DNA of 64,000 nt, from assembly GCF_000003815.2 (NCBI RefSeq), contig NC_049997.1:4829352-4893351 (forward strand), written 5' to 3'. This document shows positions 45,780 through 61,100 of the stretch, piece by piece; position 1 is the stretch's first letter; each line of letters begins with the position of its first letter. This stretch comes from Branchiostoma floridae (lineage: Eukaryota > Chordata > Leptocardii > Amphioxiformes > Branchiostomatidae). Position numbers and translations under genes: made by a program. Below the pieces are notes generated by a model, which made no database searches, was not told the origin of the DNA, and was given only the letters and a program-made list of their open reading frames with translations.

Positions 45780-48700
45780 CTGCATGGATTAACATATGAT
45801 ATTGTTAATATATGTACTCGATTTTAGTGGTCATTGGAAATGTCCAGTAAGGCCATGTTGATTTGGTATGACGAACAACAGATTCTTCGTTAGTGGTAGT
45901 TGCATTTTCCTCTCTGATATATCTAAATTTACTTCATCATTCTACGACTTTAGTATCTGTCTTGTGATTTTTGTTTCAGATCAAGGCATACATCCTTCCC
46001 CTTTTGCAGCTGCTTTGTACGAATTAAGTGCTAAATCTATTTTGTTTTTTTGGGAAACGAAGAAAATATGCAAGGATGTCATCCATAGAGTCAAATCAAA
46101 ATAATGTAAAAAAAGAAACATATTTGCTTTAATATTAAGGCTGAAGAACAGGTAAACTTCTCAAGACGTACCTGGAAGATGTCGAACTTGAGTCAGACGT
46201 GGAGGACCGAGGCGGAAGGATCCCGTGTTGTGTGCAAACTGCCGGTCTAAGTACTTCATGTCCCTTCCGTTGTACCAGGTAGCCGGGTAAAGAGTCCACA
46301 GCAGGACGTCCTCAGCCCACACGTAAAACTGGTCCGGAGTTCTGATCTGTAGGTAAATTTTAGATCACCATCAGGAGTCAGGACATTATATTACCATACG
46401 TCATAATCAGGCGGCGGAATGAAAACGAGGTCACTGACGCAAAACGGCGGCGCCCAAAATTGGTGTCTTTGATGTATGAATTAGTTTGGGTAAATGGATG
46501 CTATTATGAGTAGAAAAACTGCGGGGAACAAGAATTCAGAAGCACATCAACTCAAATCAATACTTTTTGTAACTGTTAGACTAAGAGCTGGCTACAAAGT
46601 TCAATACTTTTAATTCCTTACTTACAATATGTAGGGAATTGTATCTTGGTCCAATTGCATTAGATAGCGTTTCGTTTTCTTGGTGAAGATTGTGATGCAT
46701 GTTACAATGTTTCATGAATAAATTGCACTACACAACTCCAAGTTTGCCTTTGCTTACCGCGTCATATTCTTGCAGAATATTGCGAGACAATGTCTGTGTC
46801 TCGTAAAAGGCATGTTGGTCTTTGTCCACCTGGGCGATGTAGAAGAGGAGGACCACAAAGATGAATAAAAGAAGAAACTCCTTCAGTACCGAGACTGACT
46901 TCTCACTCAGCTTCTTCTTCCTCCTAGCAGACTGCATATTAGGCTTGGCAGGTGGGTAGACTTTCTTTGGTGCTAGGACGTGAAAGGCATGATTGGGCAA
47001 CAATGTCAAAGATGGAGCTCGCGCATTAAAGACACATACCTAAAATGATAAAAAGTTTGGAAATGTTTTCAAATAAAGTCTTCATCTTACAGCCATATTC
47101 TGAATTGCGTTGACCGCAATCGTTTAGTTCAACGTCGTATCTGTGCGATACCATTACATTTACTTTGTGTTACTGTGCAAAATTATACACAAAATAAGGT
47201 TAAGAAAAGGGCAACATATGAACAGAAGGTAAATATCAGAAATTTAAGACTTTTAAAAGCGCCAGAGGTATTAGCAACAACAACTGCCAGCCAGGCTAAT
47301 ACAGACTATGACTCTAGACTACGCAAATGAACTATAGCTAGACGACAATGGAGACTTCAAACCTGTTGAGTTCCACAGGTTCAGCTGCAGGTCTTCCCTC
47401 CGAATAGTCGGCGGCTTGGCGAGGAACTGGAGACTAAAGATGGACGCCAGGACCACAGCAAGCACAAAGATCTATATGGAATAGATTTCAATAGAAATTT
47501 TATTTGCAAGTTCTTGCCTGTGGGATAATTGCAACATTTAACATACAGAATAAATGGCAAACATACTGAAAATTAAAAAGACTTTGGTATGGTGATATCT
47601 AGAAACAAGAGGCTTTTCTAGTGAGCTAAGAGCTACAATCTAAACATTTGGGGTTTGACTTCTTTTCTTGAAGCAGCAAAAGACGAAGTGACCCACTCTT
47701 AATGTAATTTAATTTAATTTAAATTTCTTTAATAAGTGGGTTATGTGACGTTAATAGGGTTAAAGTTTTGTTTTCGTCAGTTAACGTTTGGAAATCTTTG
47801 TGGGTTTTGCAGGCCTCAAAATAATAACCGATTGATTTGATAATAACCGATTGACCGCCATGTTCGTTAATTTGGTATAATTTCATTCCTAGATCCTTAA
47901 ATTTACAACCTTAACCTATCGTATTACTTAAAAGCCAAAATCTGTGCAGATTCACGTTTTTTTTAAAATCAAGTGCCACTGTAATCTTTACCAATTTAAG
48001 CACTTTAAGTTCAAATGCTGATACTGTTTCCAATATCTCATTTACACACTTTATACATTCCTATCACTTACAACGGCCTTCGCAGTGCTTTGAGTTGGCC
48101 AATACTCTGTAGAGAATATGTCGTGGATACAAGATTGAATAGTTTACCAAAGAAAGCTTGTATGAAGAATTGACAATACTGTATTTTTGATAAGAAAAGT
48201 GGTATCTCACTGCACTTGGGTAATCGGTGCGGCACTGCAGGGTTTGAAGGATACGGCACGACTTTTAGAGATAAAGAACTAATTTTCTAACGTTTTTTTT
48301 TTGTATTTTGTTGCATTATAAAAAAAATCGGCGAAAATAACACAACAGTACTAGTGCCGCAGTGAACAAACCCCGCAGTGCCACAACGGTGCCCCTAGTG
48401 CAGTGAGATATAACTATAAGTCACGTCACCTGAAGAGTGTCCACCACACAGCTGGAACCCATGAAGGACATTATAAAGGCCTTCATCCAGGAGTCGCTCT
48501 TCTCCTTGCCCCAGTCCATACTGTACAGGATGACGAAGAACGCGGAGCTGGTGGACACCAGGAACACGGTCAACCACGCCACGTACTTGGCCACGCGGAA
48601 GACACATTTCCGAAAATATCCTGAGGTTCAACATGAATGATTGAAAACTTATGATACGGTGGAAGCCGCTTAATTGCACACCCCATTTGCCAGTATATTT

Positions 48701-51700
48701 CGTGCAATTATCCGAATGGTGCAACAAAGCGAAGTTATACAGCTGGACCGCACCACCATGGGATTTGGGATTTCGTGCAATTAACAGAAGTGTGCGATTA
48801 TCCGGTGTGCAATTAACTGGCTTCTACTGTACTACAGATAATTGTCAATCTTGAACAAGTCACAAGGCTTTTATTTAATGACCTAATGTTGTACATTAGA
48901 CAAGTCTGGATATTCTTTAGATCAGACTAGTAAGATCACATACTAGTATTCTGGCACATACAATCGTTTATGAGACATCCCTAAAAAGAAAAGAACTTTA
49001 TTGCACGACAATTGTACATGGATCAAAGTATGGCAACAACTAATTACCCAAATTTGAAAAAAAAAATAATAGTTGTATAAAGTAAAACTTAACATCCTAG
49101 TAATTAAAATGACATCAAGGGCATACATAATGCACGAGAGATTCCCACATCTAAACTACAATTTTGATATAACTGCCAATTTTCCATACCTTGGCAGATC
49201 ACCATCTCCGGAGTGTGCGCATACAGTGGCGCCTCCAAGCGAAATAGTTGCAGGAGCATCAAATTCACGGGAAGTACGGTCAGAGCAGTCATGAGACTAA
49301 TGTACAGCTCCTGTTAACATTTGGATAATGATAAACACACATAGTGAATTAATACTGTTTTTTTATAAATTGATTTTAATTAATCTACAACAACGTTTGA
49401 TAAATCTACAACAAGGTACTTAATTATGATGACATAATCACCTTTCATGACGATGGTTCACAGTAACGAACGATGAAGTGATGAACATTACCTGTATGGT
49501 GAACCGGACGAAACCCAGGTTGAACACCCTTGTGTCAGCAGTTGTGTTTTCTTGCCTGTACCACATGGCACTGGCCAGCATCATGGTGTTCAGGAGGGTA
49601 AAGCAGCAGGACAGACGCTGGGCTTTGGTGAAGCTGGATCCTACTCCGAGCAAAATGTAAAAAAAAAAACTATTTGTCACCTTTCTAATTGTGCAACTGT
49701 TTTACTACAAAATGTATTGAGCAATCGTGCACGCGAGAGCTGATTTCTTTTTATCATTTCATTAAAATATGTCTATATATCTACATTTCATAAAAACCAT
49801 ACTGACCCGGAGTTGCTACAAGGGAAGACGCCCACAGCTGTTTATCGTAGAACACATCTCTGGTTGCCTCAATGAAGACATTGGTAAAGGATGTCAGCTC
49901 CTCCTCGGTGCTAGCGTGAACCACCTTCTGCACCTCGCCATCCCCCTTTTCTGCTGATAACCAGTCGTTACAGGTGAAGTAGGACCTGAAAAGCAACCAC
50001 AGGGGTTGATTAAGTAAAGTACAATTGTATTTTTTGTTTTGTTTTCGATCATGCTAGATTTCCCCATGACATGGAGACATATCAATCATTCGGTCGCCGA
50101 TATAATTTGCTGTTCAATAAAGAAGTAGATGAAAAAGCGAACATGCCTATTGTCTTTATTCATGAACATTTAGTCAAGTTCACTCGCGTTCCTGTTCAAA
50201 TTGGAAGGAGCGAATTGAAACCATCTTGCAAGGCATTTTGCATTCTCCCAAACCAAACATGCCGAGACGAGACGAAATTGAGTATCATAGTGCTGCAGAG
50301 TAGGAAAGAAACAACTGGCAGAACAATTTGGACAAAGAGATCGGCTTGCAAATGTCCTTTGCGTCTTACACCACATCCTTCTCTACATCTCTGACGACAA
50401 AACTTCCGAGGAACCACGATGAATTGTCGCCTTCCCCAGAGTTATCGTGCCAGATGTGCAACAACATCACTTCTCCAAGTGACTCTCGCACGGGCATGAC
50501 AAAGTGCAAAGTACTTCCTCGCACCAATGCCTGCAATTACCAACAGGAAATGAATAACATTTTTCGTTTACTTGCCTATCGTTTCCCCTTGTCGTTTTTA
50601 TATGTCAAAGAATATACGCTAGGACGTATATGTTGTGTTGCCTAATGAGAACTATGTATCAGTTTTCCTTCTAAAACGTATTTTGTTGTTGGTCTTAAAT
50701 ACGCCAACCATAGAAAACAAAATTATTTGCCTAGTGTATATCGTTGATATATGTTATTAGTATACGCACTCGACCATCAACGTTTTGTTTATGAATGGGA
50801 TGTAAAAACAAGAACGAAGAAATGTCTTTGACTTTTGAATCTAGTATTATGGGTATACCGAAAGTACGGTTAGAAGAAAATGGTGAACACTGATTACACA
50901 TATCACCAACACCGACCTCTCCTTCCGGGTTCAGCATCTTGACTAAAGATGTGCCCTCTGACCCGTACAGTTGGAAGCCGACCCGTGACGTGGTCCCTGC
51001 GCCGAACATGGACCCTGTGGTGACCGTGATCTGAAAGACGTGAGGTGCAGGCATCCTGTCTGGAGGAACCAGACTCACTTTGGACAGAGGCTTCCCATTG
51101 CTGTTCGCTCCTCCACACTCTCCAGAGATGGGGCTTATTCGACGAGCACTCTAAGGATAGATTAAAAACCCATAACGTAGTCATCTACATGAAGTTGCTT
51201 TTATTTAACGCCATAAATATAAACAAAACTGACATTAATCAAAAGATGCAACAAAATAAACCCTAAATGAACTGGAAGTTCAATCGCGGCAATCTGGTGT
51301 ATTTGTTCGTCACATTTTTGATTCCTTGAACGACTTGGTTTAGTGTTTTGAGAAAGATGACGTTTCAACGGGAAAAGCACGGTTACCATTAAACTTCTGA
51401 AGTTTAAGGATCAATCAACTTTACGCTTACCCATAGTCTGTGAAAGTCCACGCACAGGAAAACCATTAGTAAGATGTACAGGATGTACTCGGACACCACG
51501 ATGGAGAACACTACGGAGTTTTCGCTCAGATGGCGGAAGTTCCTGAAAGCGTTGATGAAGTTGATGGAGTTGGGGAGAGGAAGAGTCATGGTCCCCACAG
51601 AGACCTTCCCGTCAGTCATGTGACATCGGCAGCTGATGGCACCATTGTCCAGATTAATGTCAGCCTGATGTGGTAGCAAAGACACAAGATGAAAAAAATT

Positions 51701-54700
51701 GCGGTAGAAATCTCTGCAACGTATCTGATGCTAACCATATAAACAATATACCTGCGTCCTCAAGTAATCTCTCCTTTTGTCATGGTAGCTTTTTTCTGGA
51801 ACTACTTAAGAGTTAATGAAAAAACATTATGACATGATTAGCTAAAGAAGTGAATTCCAAATTTCTTCTACAATTCCTTTTTTAGGATGCCATTCACAGA
51901 ACTTGTTCCAATGTGTTCTTGTACGTATATGCTAGATTATTTCAATTATGTACTTCGTATGAAAGCAATTGCAACGTGCATGCTAACCCCTCTGGTGACA
52001 ACAGATAGTACATCAAGTATCTGATAAGGAGCAGGCAAAAAAGTGACGACTAAGACTAAAAATAAAACTTTATCTTAGGGCAGTTTTATGGTCTTCATTT
52101 GAACGCTTGGCAACAACTGGCCAACTAAGTTAACTTTCTACCTTGTTCCGTGTCAGCCAGGTCAGAGGTCGAGGGACTAGTTTAGTATAAGAACATTTAC
52201 AACAATTTATAAAGTTAATTAGATTGACTTACGCCACAGTACTCCAGGCTCCATTGTTTCTTACTGTCCTTCCAAGACGAACAGCCTACAGATAGCATTG
52301 ACAGTGTGTAGTCCCCCTTTCGCAGTACCTTCACAGTAGACTGTCGTTGATGACCGTGGGCTGAGTTCACCGGCCCTGAAAATTATATATATATACTACG
52401 GTCTTATCGTGGCTTCACGTGGCTACAATTTTGAAAAAAAAAACTGATAAAAAAGATAACGTATGATTTGTGAAGATAAAGAAAACGCACCTAACTTCTG
52501 TACTCCTACAAACAGAACTCCGCTATGGTCAGTCGTGTTGGGAATGAAGGATGTAGAGAAATTTGTTCCCCTGAGCCAGGCCTCATACCCGTCTTCCTTA
52601 ATAACTATTTTCTGGCCATACTTTTCTTCTGTCGGGGGATATCCGTAAGAGATGTAGACGTGAAATGTAGCTTCTATATCCCACCAGTTCATACTAACAA
52701 CAGGGATGACGTTGTCGGCTGTAACATCGAAGGCGTGGTACGCCATAGTAGTGCCGTTGGTAGGATCTTCCTCCGTACTAGGGCTTTCTGTCGTATCGTC
52801 TGATGGCCTGCTGTCTTGCTTACCACTTGCTTGAAACGGTATGAATGGCATATCCAGCTTTACTTCTTGCTTTGTGCTGTTTCCAGAGTCCTTTGAGTTT
52901 ATGGACAGAAGCGTCACTGATGACGAGATGTTTTGTCCTCCAGTCGACTTACTCCAGGAATACGGGTTCTTCTTAAAAACTGACATCTGTAAAACACAAA
53001 ACAATTTGTTCATTCTGATGATATAAAATGTCAAACATCATTCGTTAAACAGTTTGTGCTCTGGTAAATACTACAAGAATGACAGAAAACACTTTGATTT
53101 GGATGAATCTTTCTTACCTTGACATCCAGCATAGAGTTTGTTTTAGACTGATTTGTGGAAGGAATATTTGCCACAATATCTCCTGAGTGAAGATGGACAT
53201 CTTTGTCAGAAGGAAGTCTCGCCACATCAACAGCGATACTTTCTGTTTTAAAGCTTGAGTGATATTCGGCATCCTCAGGCTGTAACGCCAGTAGTGTTTC
53301 TGCAACCTGGTCCAAAGATGCCACGATAGACTGGGACGCTTTTCGTTCCTTGTTTCGAAAGAAGTAGATAAAACGTTAGAATAAAATGTTGTTTGAATTA
53401 CTGAACATATTGTAATAACTAAAGACATGTAAACAAGATGTTCCCCTTCGGGAAACATAATTTGGTGCAATGGCTTAATACAATATCGGAATTCATGTTT
53501 ATTTCACGATTTGACATCTGTCATTACCATGTCTTCCTTCTCCTTCTCCTCCTTTTTCAACTCCTTAAGCTGTTGCCTTGGGGAAATATCAGTGGCACTT
53601 GTGTCGATAAGATCACTTTCTAACATATTGTCTGAGGAACTTTCAGTCTGCGTTTCCTGGTTAGGTAACACGTCGATAACTGCTGAAGCCGCCTGCAACA
53701 CGGCTAAATAACAAAGAGAAAAAACAACCAGCTTCAAAGCGAACTCATTTACTGGAAATAACTGCAATTAGTTTTCATTGGGGAATTTTCACAAGCTTAG
53801 TGGATACCGTAAAGATGGAGTGATGCGTAGAGTAGAGTGCATGCAGTAGATTATAGAATTGTTTTAGTCGAATAAGTCGTTGCAGAATAAAGTTGAGTAG
53901 ACGTACAATAAAGTTGACTAGAGTAATGTATATTAGGAATATNNNNNNNNNNNNNNNNNNNNNNNNNNNNNNNNNNNNNNNNNNNNNNNNNNNNNNNNNN
54001 NNNNNNNNNNNNNNNNNNNNNNNNNNNNNNNNNNNNNNNNNNCAGGAAATGAAGCATCAGTAATGAAGTACTTTGAAGGATTCCAGGAAATGAAGCATCA
54101 GTAATGAAGTACTTGAAGGATTTCAGGAAATGAAGCATCAGTAATGAAGTACTTTGAAGGATTTCAGGAAATGAAGCATCAGTAATGAAGTACTTTGAAG
54201 GATTCCAGGAAATGAAGCATCAGCAATGAAGTACTTTGAAGGATTTCAGGAAATGAAGCATCAGTAATGAAGTACTTTGAAGGATTCCAGGAAATGAGGC
54301 ATTACTAAAGCAGTACGTTGAAGGATTCTAGGAAATAAGGCATCAATAATGAAGTACTTTGAAGGATTCCAGGAATTGAAGCATGAGTAACGTCGTACTT
54401 GGAAGATTCCAGGAAATGAAGCATCAGTAATGAAGTACGTTGAAGTACTCCAGGAAATGAAGCATCAGTAATGAAGTACTTTGAAGGATTCTAGGAAATG
54501 AAGTATCAGTAATGAAGTACTTTTACACATTTTCGCTGACACATGCAAAAGTGGGAGATTTTTCATGTTTCTTTAGACATTGAAATTTCATTAGACGCAG
54601 ATGTTTAAGTAGAAATATGAAAATATAATCGGCATCAATGTTCGAAAGACGTCCCACCTTTTCACCTGGATCTTCCGTAGTCCGTTTGGGAGTTGTTGTA

Positions 54701-55156
54701 GATTTCTCGTTGTCTGAAACGCAGATTCAGGTATTATCTTTTTAGTTTCAAACTTTGCATAAATCAACGCAGTAACAAAGAATATGCTTTTGTGAGCCAG
54801 TACACTGCCTATAATATGAAAATCTACTGTAAATAAATTACAGAAATCATCCATTAACATTTACCTGCCCTCGACGTTTCCATGATAAGAGGAGGCTTTG
54901 TTGATTTTCCTGTTGACGTTACTGTGAAAAACAAGAATATTCCAGTAAAGATATCAAGTTACGTACCATGAATGGTCAATATAGAAAAAAAAGATATTCA
55001 TTGTTGGTAATACATTCATAAAATTTGTTATTTTAAGTCATTATCGGAAATTATTGAATTATTGCACCTAATGTTTTGAACCTGAGGTATGTTTGTCAGA
55101 AAATTCAGCTATCACACATACCTTTAGAAAATTTTGGATTCGCATGCAGTAAATTT

Positions 55157-55187
<31 letters not shown>

Positions 55188-58100
55188 GCCAATGATACAA
55201 CTCAATACACGGATCTACCTAGGCAGCTTTGGGCTGGTAGCGGCAGATCCACAGAGATACAGACGAACATACATCATCGGTCGACGTGATCGCACATGTT
55301 CGCACATGTTTACACACGACCGGGTTATACCGCCCCTTACGGGGTGACATACCCTTTCATATGCGCCAGGTCTCCCGTCCGGGTGAATGATGTAAATCAC
55401 CGTGAGCCGAAGCTAGGTACTCATTTTCACCTGAGTATAGCGAGGAAAGCCGTGTAAAGTGCCTTCCCCAAGGGCACAAGATCGGTAACACGGCAGGGGG
55501 ATTCGAACCCGCAACCTCTCGGTCACGGGGCGAACACGGTCCCACTGCGCTACGCGGTCCCACGTAAAAGTACTTGCACACCCTAAGCTAGAGAAGGATT
55601 TAAAAGAATCTTACAATAGTATGCTGTAGTACTTTGGCTGCTTGTTGTATCTTCATCATAATCAGACATGGCTGGTTTTATGTCTCTTTCTATCTCTTCG
55701 GTTGCTAAAAATGGTAAAAAAAAATAACCCATTAAGAATTCAAATGTCGACGTTTTTTAATAATTACCAATACGTTTTGGTCAATAATGTGCTTAGAAAG
55801 TTGCAGAAACAATTCAAGAAAAGAAGACTTGTTATTCCGACGACATATAATTTGCACTAAAGGTATGCTAGCGTCCCCGATAAGGTTTTGCTGATACGTT
55901 CAATACGTGTGACAAACAAGACCGCAATAATAGTGCTATAAGGTATGCATGAACTAGTAAAGTCTCATTTGTGTTGTCATAAAGTCAGTACTTTTCTTCG
56001 TTGTTGGCGACTCTGTTGTTGTCCATAAAGTAGAAGTAGTTATTGAAGTAGTTGTTCTTCTATCCGTTGTGGACGCCTCCGTCGTTGTGTGTGAAGTGGT
56101 AACAGTGCTGGCCTTGACTGTCGGCAAAGACCCTTCAAGGACAGATTATTCACGTGATAGTTTTTGAAGGAGGTAATTTTATCGTACAAGAATTAAGAAA
56201 GTGTCAAATGAAAATAAACACCATCATAAAATGCAGGAAAGTAGCCAACAAGGGTACGGGGAATACCGTATACCAGATCCAAAAGATGGATTTATTAGTC
56301 TGTGTATCTGTACCAGATAGGAAATTTATATCTGTCTATCTGTATCAGCCGGTAATAAATATATATGTTTATCTGTATCAGCTGTAAAAATCTGTTTATC
56401 TGTATTTTTTTCTTAGCCTGGAGTCCAGCATTGTGTGAAGGCCCTATAAAAGGCAGACAAAAAGGGCAAAATTGGGCTTATAAAGCCTTCACACGGAAAC
56501 CGAATTAGCAGGATAATGTAATAATGTGCAAAATTCGTGCCACATTCGGGTGAAAATTCCAAATGGACCTTCTATCCCCGTCACATGAGAAGGAATAAGC
56601 CGGAATGCTGTCAGAATAAGTATTGTTTGTCTATTCCTGGGTAGTTGTAGTGCATTCTAGACATTCTCACTGCGTTCCAGATATTCTTTCGGCCACATTC
56701 TGGCAGGATTTGAAGTGACTTGCCGTTTCGGTTTTCCATCGAATGAAATAAGAATGTGTCGAATAATGTTGAAATGCCGTAGAATGCGGTCATACTGCAG
56801 TTGGAATACATGTTAGATGCCATTCTATATTTCTTCACCTCGAAAGTTTTTAGCATGTCAGAAACTTTCCAACCAAAAGAACTGGCACAAACATCTGGAT
56901 TGCAGTGAGAATTTCTAAAATACACTACGAATTCCCAGGAATAGGAAAAAATTTTCATTCTGACGGAATTCCGGTTCATTCTCGTGTGAAGGGGCCGATA
57001 CCAAGAGCGACTAAAAGCACAACAAGGCTAGACTCGCGGCTATTTTGTTATTTCCCGTTAGATAAGGTATCATAAAGGTATGGTATTCTCTTGAGATGCT
57101 TAACATGATACACAGTATCTCTGCACCTCCAGAGTGCAAAATACCCACTTGCACACTTGCACATTGCAACCACTTTTTGCTTGGTGCAACTTACTTCTAA
57201 ACTCAGGCTGCACAGGGTGCAACTTAGATTTTGAGCCTCAGAACTCAATTTTGTTGTCAATTTACTTGGAAGAAATAAATGGACTGAGGCAGCTCCGTTT
57301 CATATCAGCCAAACATGTATGCATTGTACCTCTTTTTTTTCAGAATTGTAGTGAATTGTAGGTGGTGCAACTTGAAATTCAGTTGTGCAACCTATTTTTT
57401 GCCCCAGGTTCCACACTGTGCAACCTGGCTCAGAAAATTATTTTGTACATGATCTATTACAAAAACAAACACCATACCTGTACTATGTGAAATAGTGATG
57501 TCCGCACTACGACCATGCTCACTGAAGGCCCCCATCTTGATGACGTATATAGTTTCTGGTACAAGACCTGTGACGTAATAGGACGTTTTGTGTCCATCAA
57601 GCCTGTATTGAATACAGGTGACAAAAAGATGGACATTTATTGTACGTCATTTGTTTAATGTACAAATCATGAAAAAGTTTATTTTGAAATGTATATGAGA
57701 TTATTCTTTGTAATTTAAGGCAATAAACATCGTGCAAACATTCCAAAAGAACAATGCTAACAATGCTAACAATGCATACTAAAGGATATGCTGCTAACGT
57801 ATAACGTATACTTATAACAAAACTTTGCAGATCATATTTCTCTTGATACTTGAAGAAAAACATATAATTAACTCTTACAAAATTTTAAAAAGAATGGAGA
57901 AAAAAAATTAACAAACTTGATCACAGAAAGACAAAAAGAGCATTCCTATGCACATTAAACTTACATGTACTGTCCATAGTAATAATGTCTTCATGGCAAA
58001 CTATTTGTATGTCCATTTAACTTTTTTTTTACCTTAGCAATGCTACCTCTCCGCTATGCTCGTCTGAAATGTCCAGGCTGTAGTACAGAATGTTTGCCGC

Positions 58101-61100
58101 AGGTAGCATCCATTCTAGGAACAACGATGTCGTGGAGGAGTTGGTGACTCTCAGACTCGAAGGTGGAGCTGTGTCTTAAGATAGAATAATCTTTTTAGTG
58201 TATATCTATCTTCAACAGATGTAGTGCATTTGGCTAAAAGCAGGCAAAGTCGACGGTAATGTGCGAGGAAAGATATGCCGAATGTATGTCGTTCCATAGC
58301 TTCATCAGTGTAATGAATATTAAAATATTAAAATATTAAAATATTAAAATATTAAAATATTAAAATATTAAAATATTAAAATATTAAAATATTAAAATAT
58401 TAAAATATTAAAATATTAAAATATTAAAATATTAAAATATTAAAATATTAAAATATTAAAATATTAAAATATTAAAATATTAAAATATTAAAATATTAAA
58501 ATATTAAAATATTAAAATATTAAAATATTAAAACGTTAAAATATTAAAACATTAAAATATTAAAACATTGAAATATTAAAATATGAAAACATTAAAACAT
58601 TAAAACGTTAAAATGTCAAAATGTTAAAATGTTAAAATATTAAAATATTAAAATATTAAAATATTAAAATATTAAAATATTAAAATATTAAAATATTAAA
58701 ATATTAAAATATTAAAATATTAAAATATTAAAATATTAAAATATTAAAATATTAAGATATTAAGATATTAAGATATTAAGATATTAAGATATTACAATAT
58801 TACAATATTAAAATATTAAAATATTAAAATATTAAAATATTAAAATATTAAAATATTAAAATATTAAAATATTAAAATATTAAAATATTAAAATATTAAA
58901 ATATTAAAATATTAAAATATTAAAATATTAAAATATTAAAATATTAAAATATTAAAATATTAAAATATTAAAATATTAAAATATTAAAATATTAAAATAA
59001 TACTAACCTGTGACAGCACTAGTACTGACGGCGATGCTCCTCCCCACCTTGCTAACGGCCACCAAGTCTATGTCATACAGAGTACCAGGTACCAGACCTG
59101 TCAGTTCACAACTGTCAACATCTCCTGACGTCATCATGTACGCACTCCTTCCATTTTCTGTGTAGGTTATGTTGTAAGCGATAAGGACAGCTTGAGGTGG
59201 TGTCCATGAGATTGTTATGGTGCTTGTTGTCTTCTGTACAACATCTAATTCAGCTGGACTGTCCATTTCTGAAGATACAGTGTGTTCTTTGGTTACAGAT
59301 AAATCATACTTTACACTATTAATATAAAAAGCTATGTTTTGCATCATCCATGAGTACGGATCTGGAAAAAACACGTTGCAATAAAATCATGCATAAATAT
59401 TTATCGAAGTAAATAACTAACAAGAAATATAGATGCCATGCAGTCCAAAGACCTTTAGGTGAAGCTGTATATCAGAATCCACTATGTGTTGGGCATAGTT
59501 ACATTAATGTATTTACTTATATGGAAATGCACTTTCTTACTTGTTCCAGTAGTAATGTTCATTGCTGGTCCTTCGTTCTGCGTATTGATGCTTGTGGCTG
59601 ATATCACATACTCTGTGCCAGGGGTGAGGTCAGTGAACGTCAGGTCAGTCTGACCTGTGGGCACTAGCTGTGTGAACAGGCTCTCAGCTGTATCACCACG
59701 CCTTATCCACACCCTGTGGTGCAGAGCGAGAGAGTTGATCCTCTGCTTCCAGGAAACTGTAACGGACGTCTCTGTGCCGTATGTCACCTGAAAGTCCTCG
59801 GGTGGGGGCGTCACTAAAAATAGAGAACAACATTAAGAACTAGAGTTCCACGACCTCATACATTCGCCAAATGATTCTACTTTAACAACTGGTTTATCAA
59901 TAGTGTCTGTCAATAATTAGGATTATTAATTATGATTATAGTTATTGATTATAGTGGTTGGTCATCTCCTCAACTCAGATAACGATTTTTAAAAAAATCA
60001 ATTTATCTATTTGCAAATCCATGCCTGTAGGCTAACTGCAAGGGTACAGACAGTAAAAAGTAACAAGTGTCTATTCTGTACAGCTATCTATATGCATGAT
60101 TCTACATTCTTTACTGGAAGGTTTGACTTCTTCTTTGTAGGCAGTGGCTGATGAAAAGTCCCACGTCTTTAATTATTAGTGGGTTCTGTGATTTTAATTA
60201 ACATGAATACAGTTTTTGGAAGCATTTTCTGATAAGTTATGCAAATTAGATTTGTTTATCTATTGTTCAATAATGTTCACCTGGACATAACTTCCAACTG
60301 ACATAAGATATTCCATTCATTTACCCCTGTGGTTTTACAGCATGCTCTCATTGATTATGTTGATTAGGTATTTATTTGCATCTCTGCCCCGATGTCACGA
60401 TCATAGCATGCGCAGGGCTTAAGATATGAAACCCAGTAGTACAATAGCAAGCCGTTAGGACCTTTTAGCAAAGGTAATTAAAGCCTATATATGTAAAACA
60501 CAGTCTGTTGACAAAATGAGAAAACAAATACTGTGATAAAGCTCACGTGTAAGACAGGTGACACCAACGGGCACGCTGTCCTGATACATCCCAACAGCCA
60601 CGAGAGTCACGCTGTATTCCCGGTCAGCTGTGGCATCTTGGAGGACATGTTCCTCATTTACAGGACCAAATTCTGTTGTCATCATTTCGGAGGGACTGTC
60701 ACTAACGAGAGTGTAGTTTACCCTGTATCCGCTAAGGGTCGCATTCGGCTTTATCCAGCTGATGGTGATTGAAGTAGAAGTTGCTGTTGAGCACGTGAGA
60801 GACAGTGGAGGGTCCGTTTCTGAAACACAATGTCATATAGAAACACTTTTGACGCGCTGCATTCAATGCTTCAGGCAACGAACGGCAACGACGACAACGA
60901 ACGACAACGAACGGCAACGAAAGACTACGAACGACAACGAACGACAACGAAGGACGACGAACGACAACGAACGACAACGTTAATCTAAATTTTAGATCCA
61001 TTACACTCATTTACTTCTAGAATCTATAACCCAAATTATCAAGGCAAGGCAGTTTGAAAATCAAATAAAGTTACCAGTTATGCACTGGATGGAGACGTCA

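Noticed and set aside
55500-55565. Free-standing tRNA gene on the minus strand
   Set aside because: Box A and box B are good, but no acceptor stem closes and the sequence continues into a SINE body shared with two other loci.
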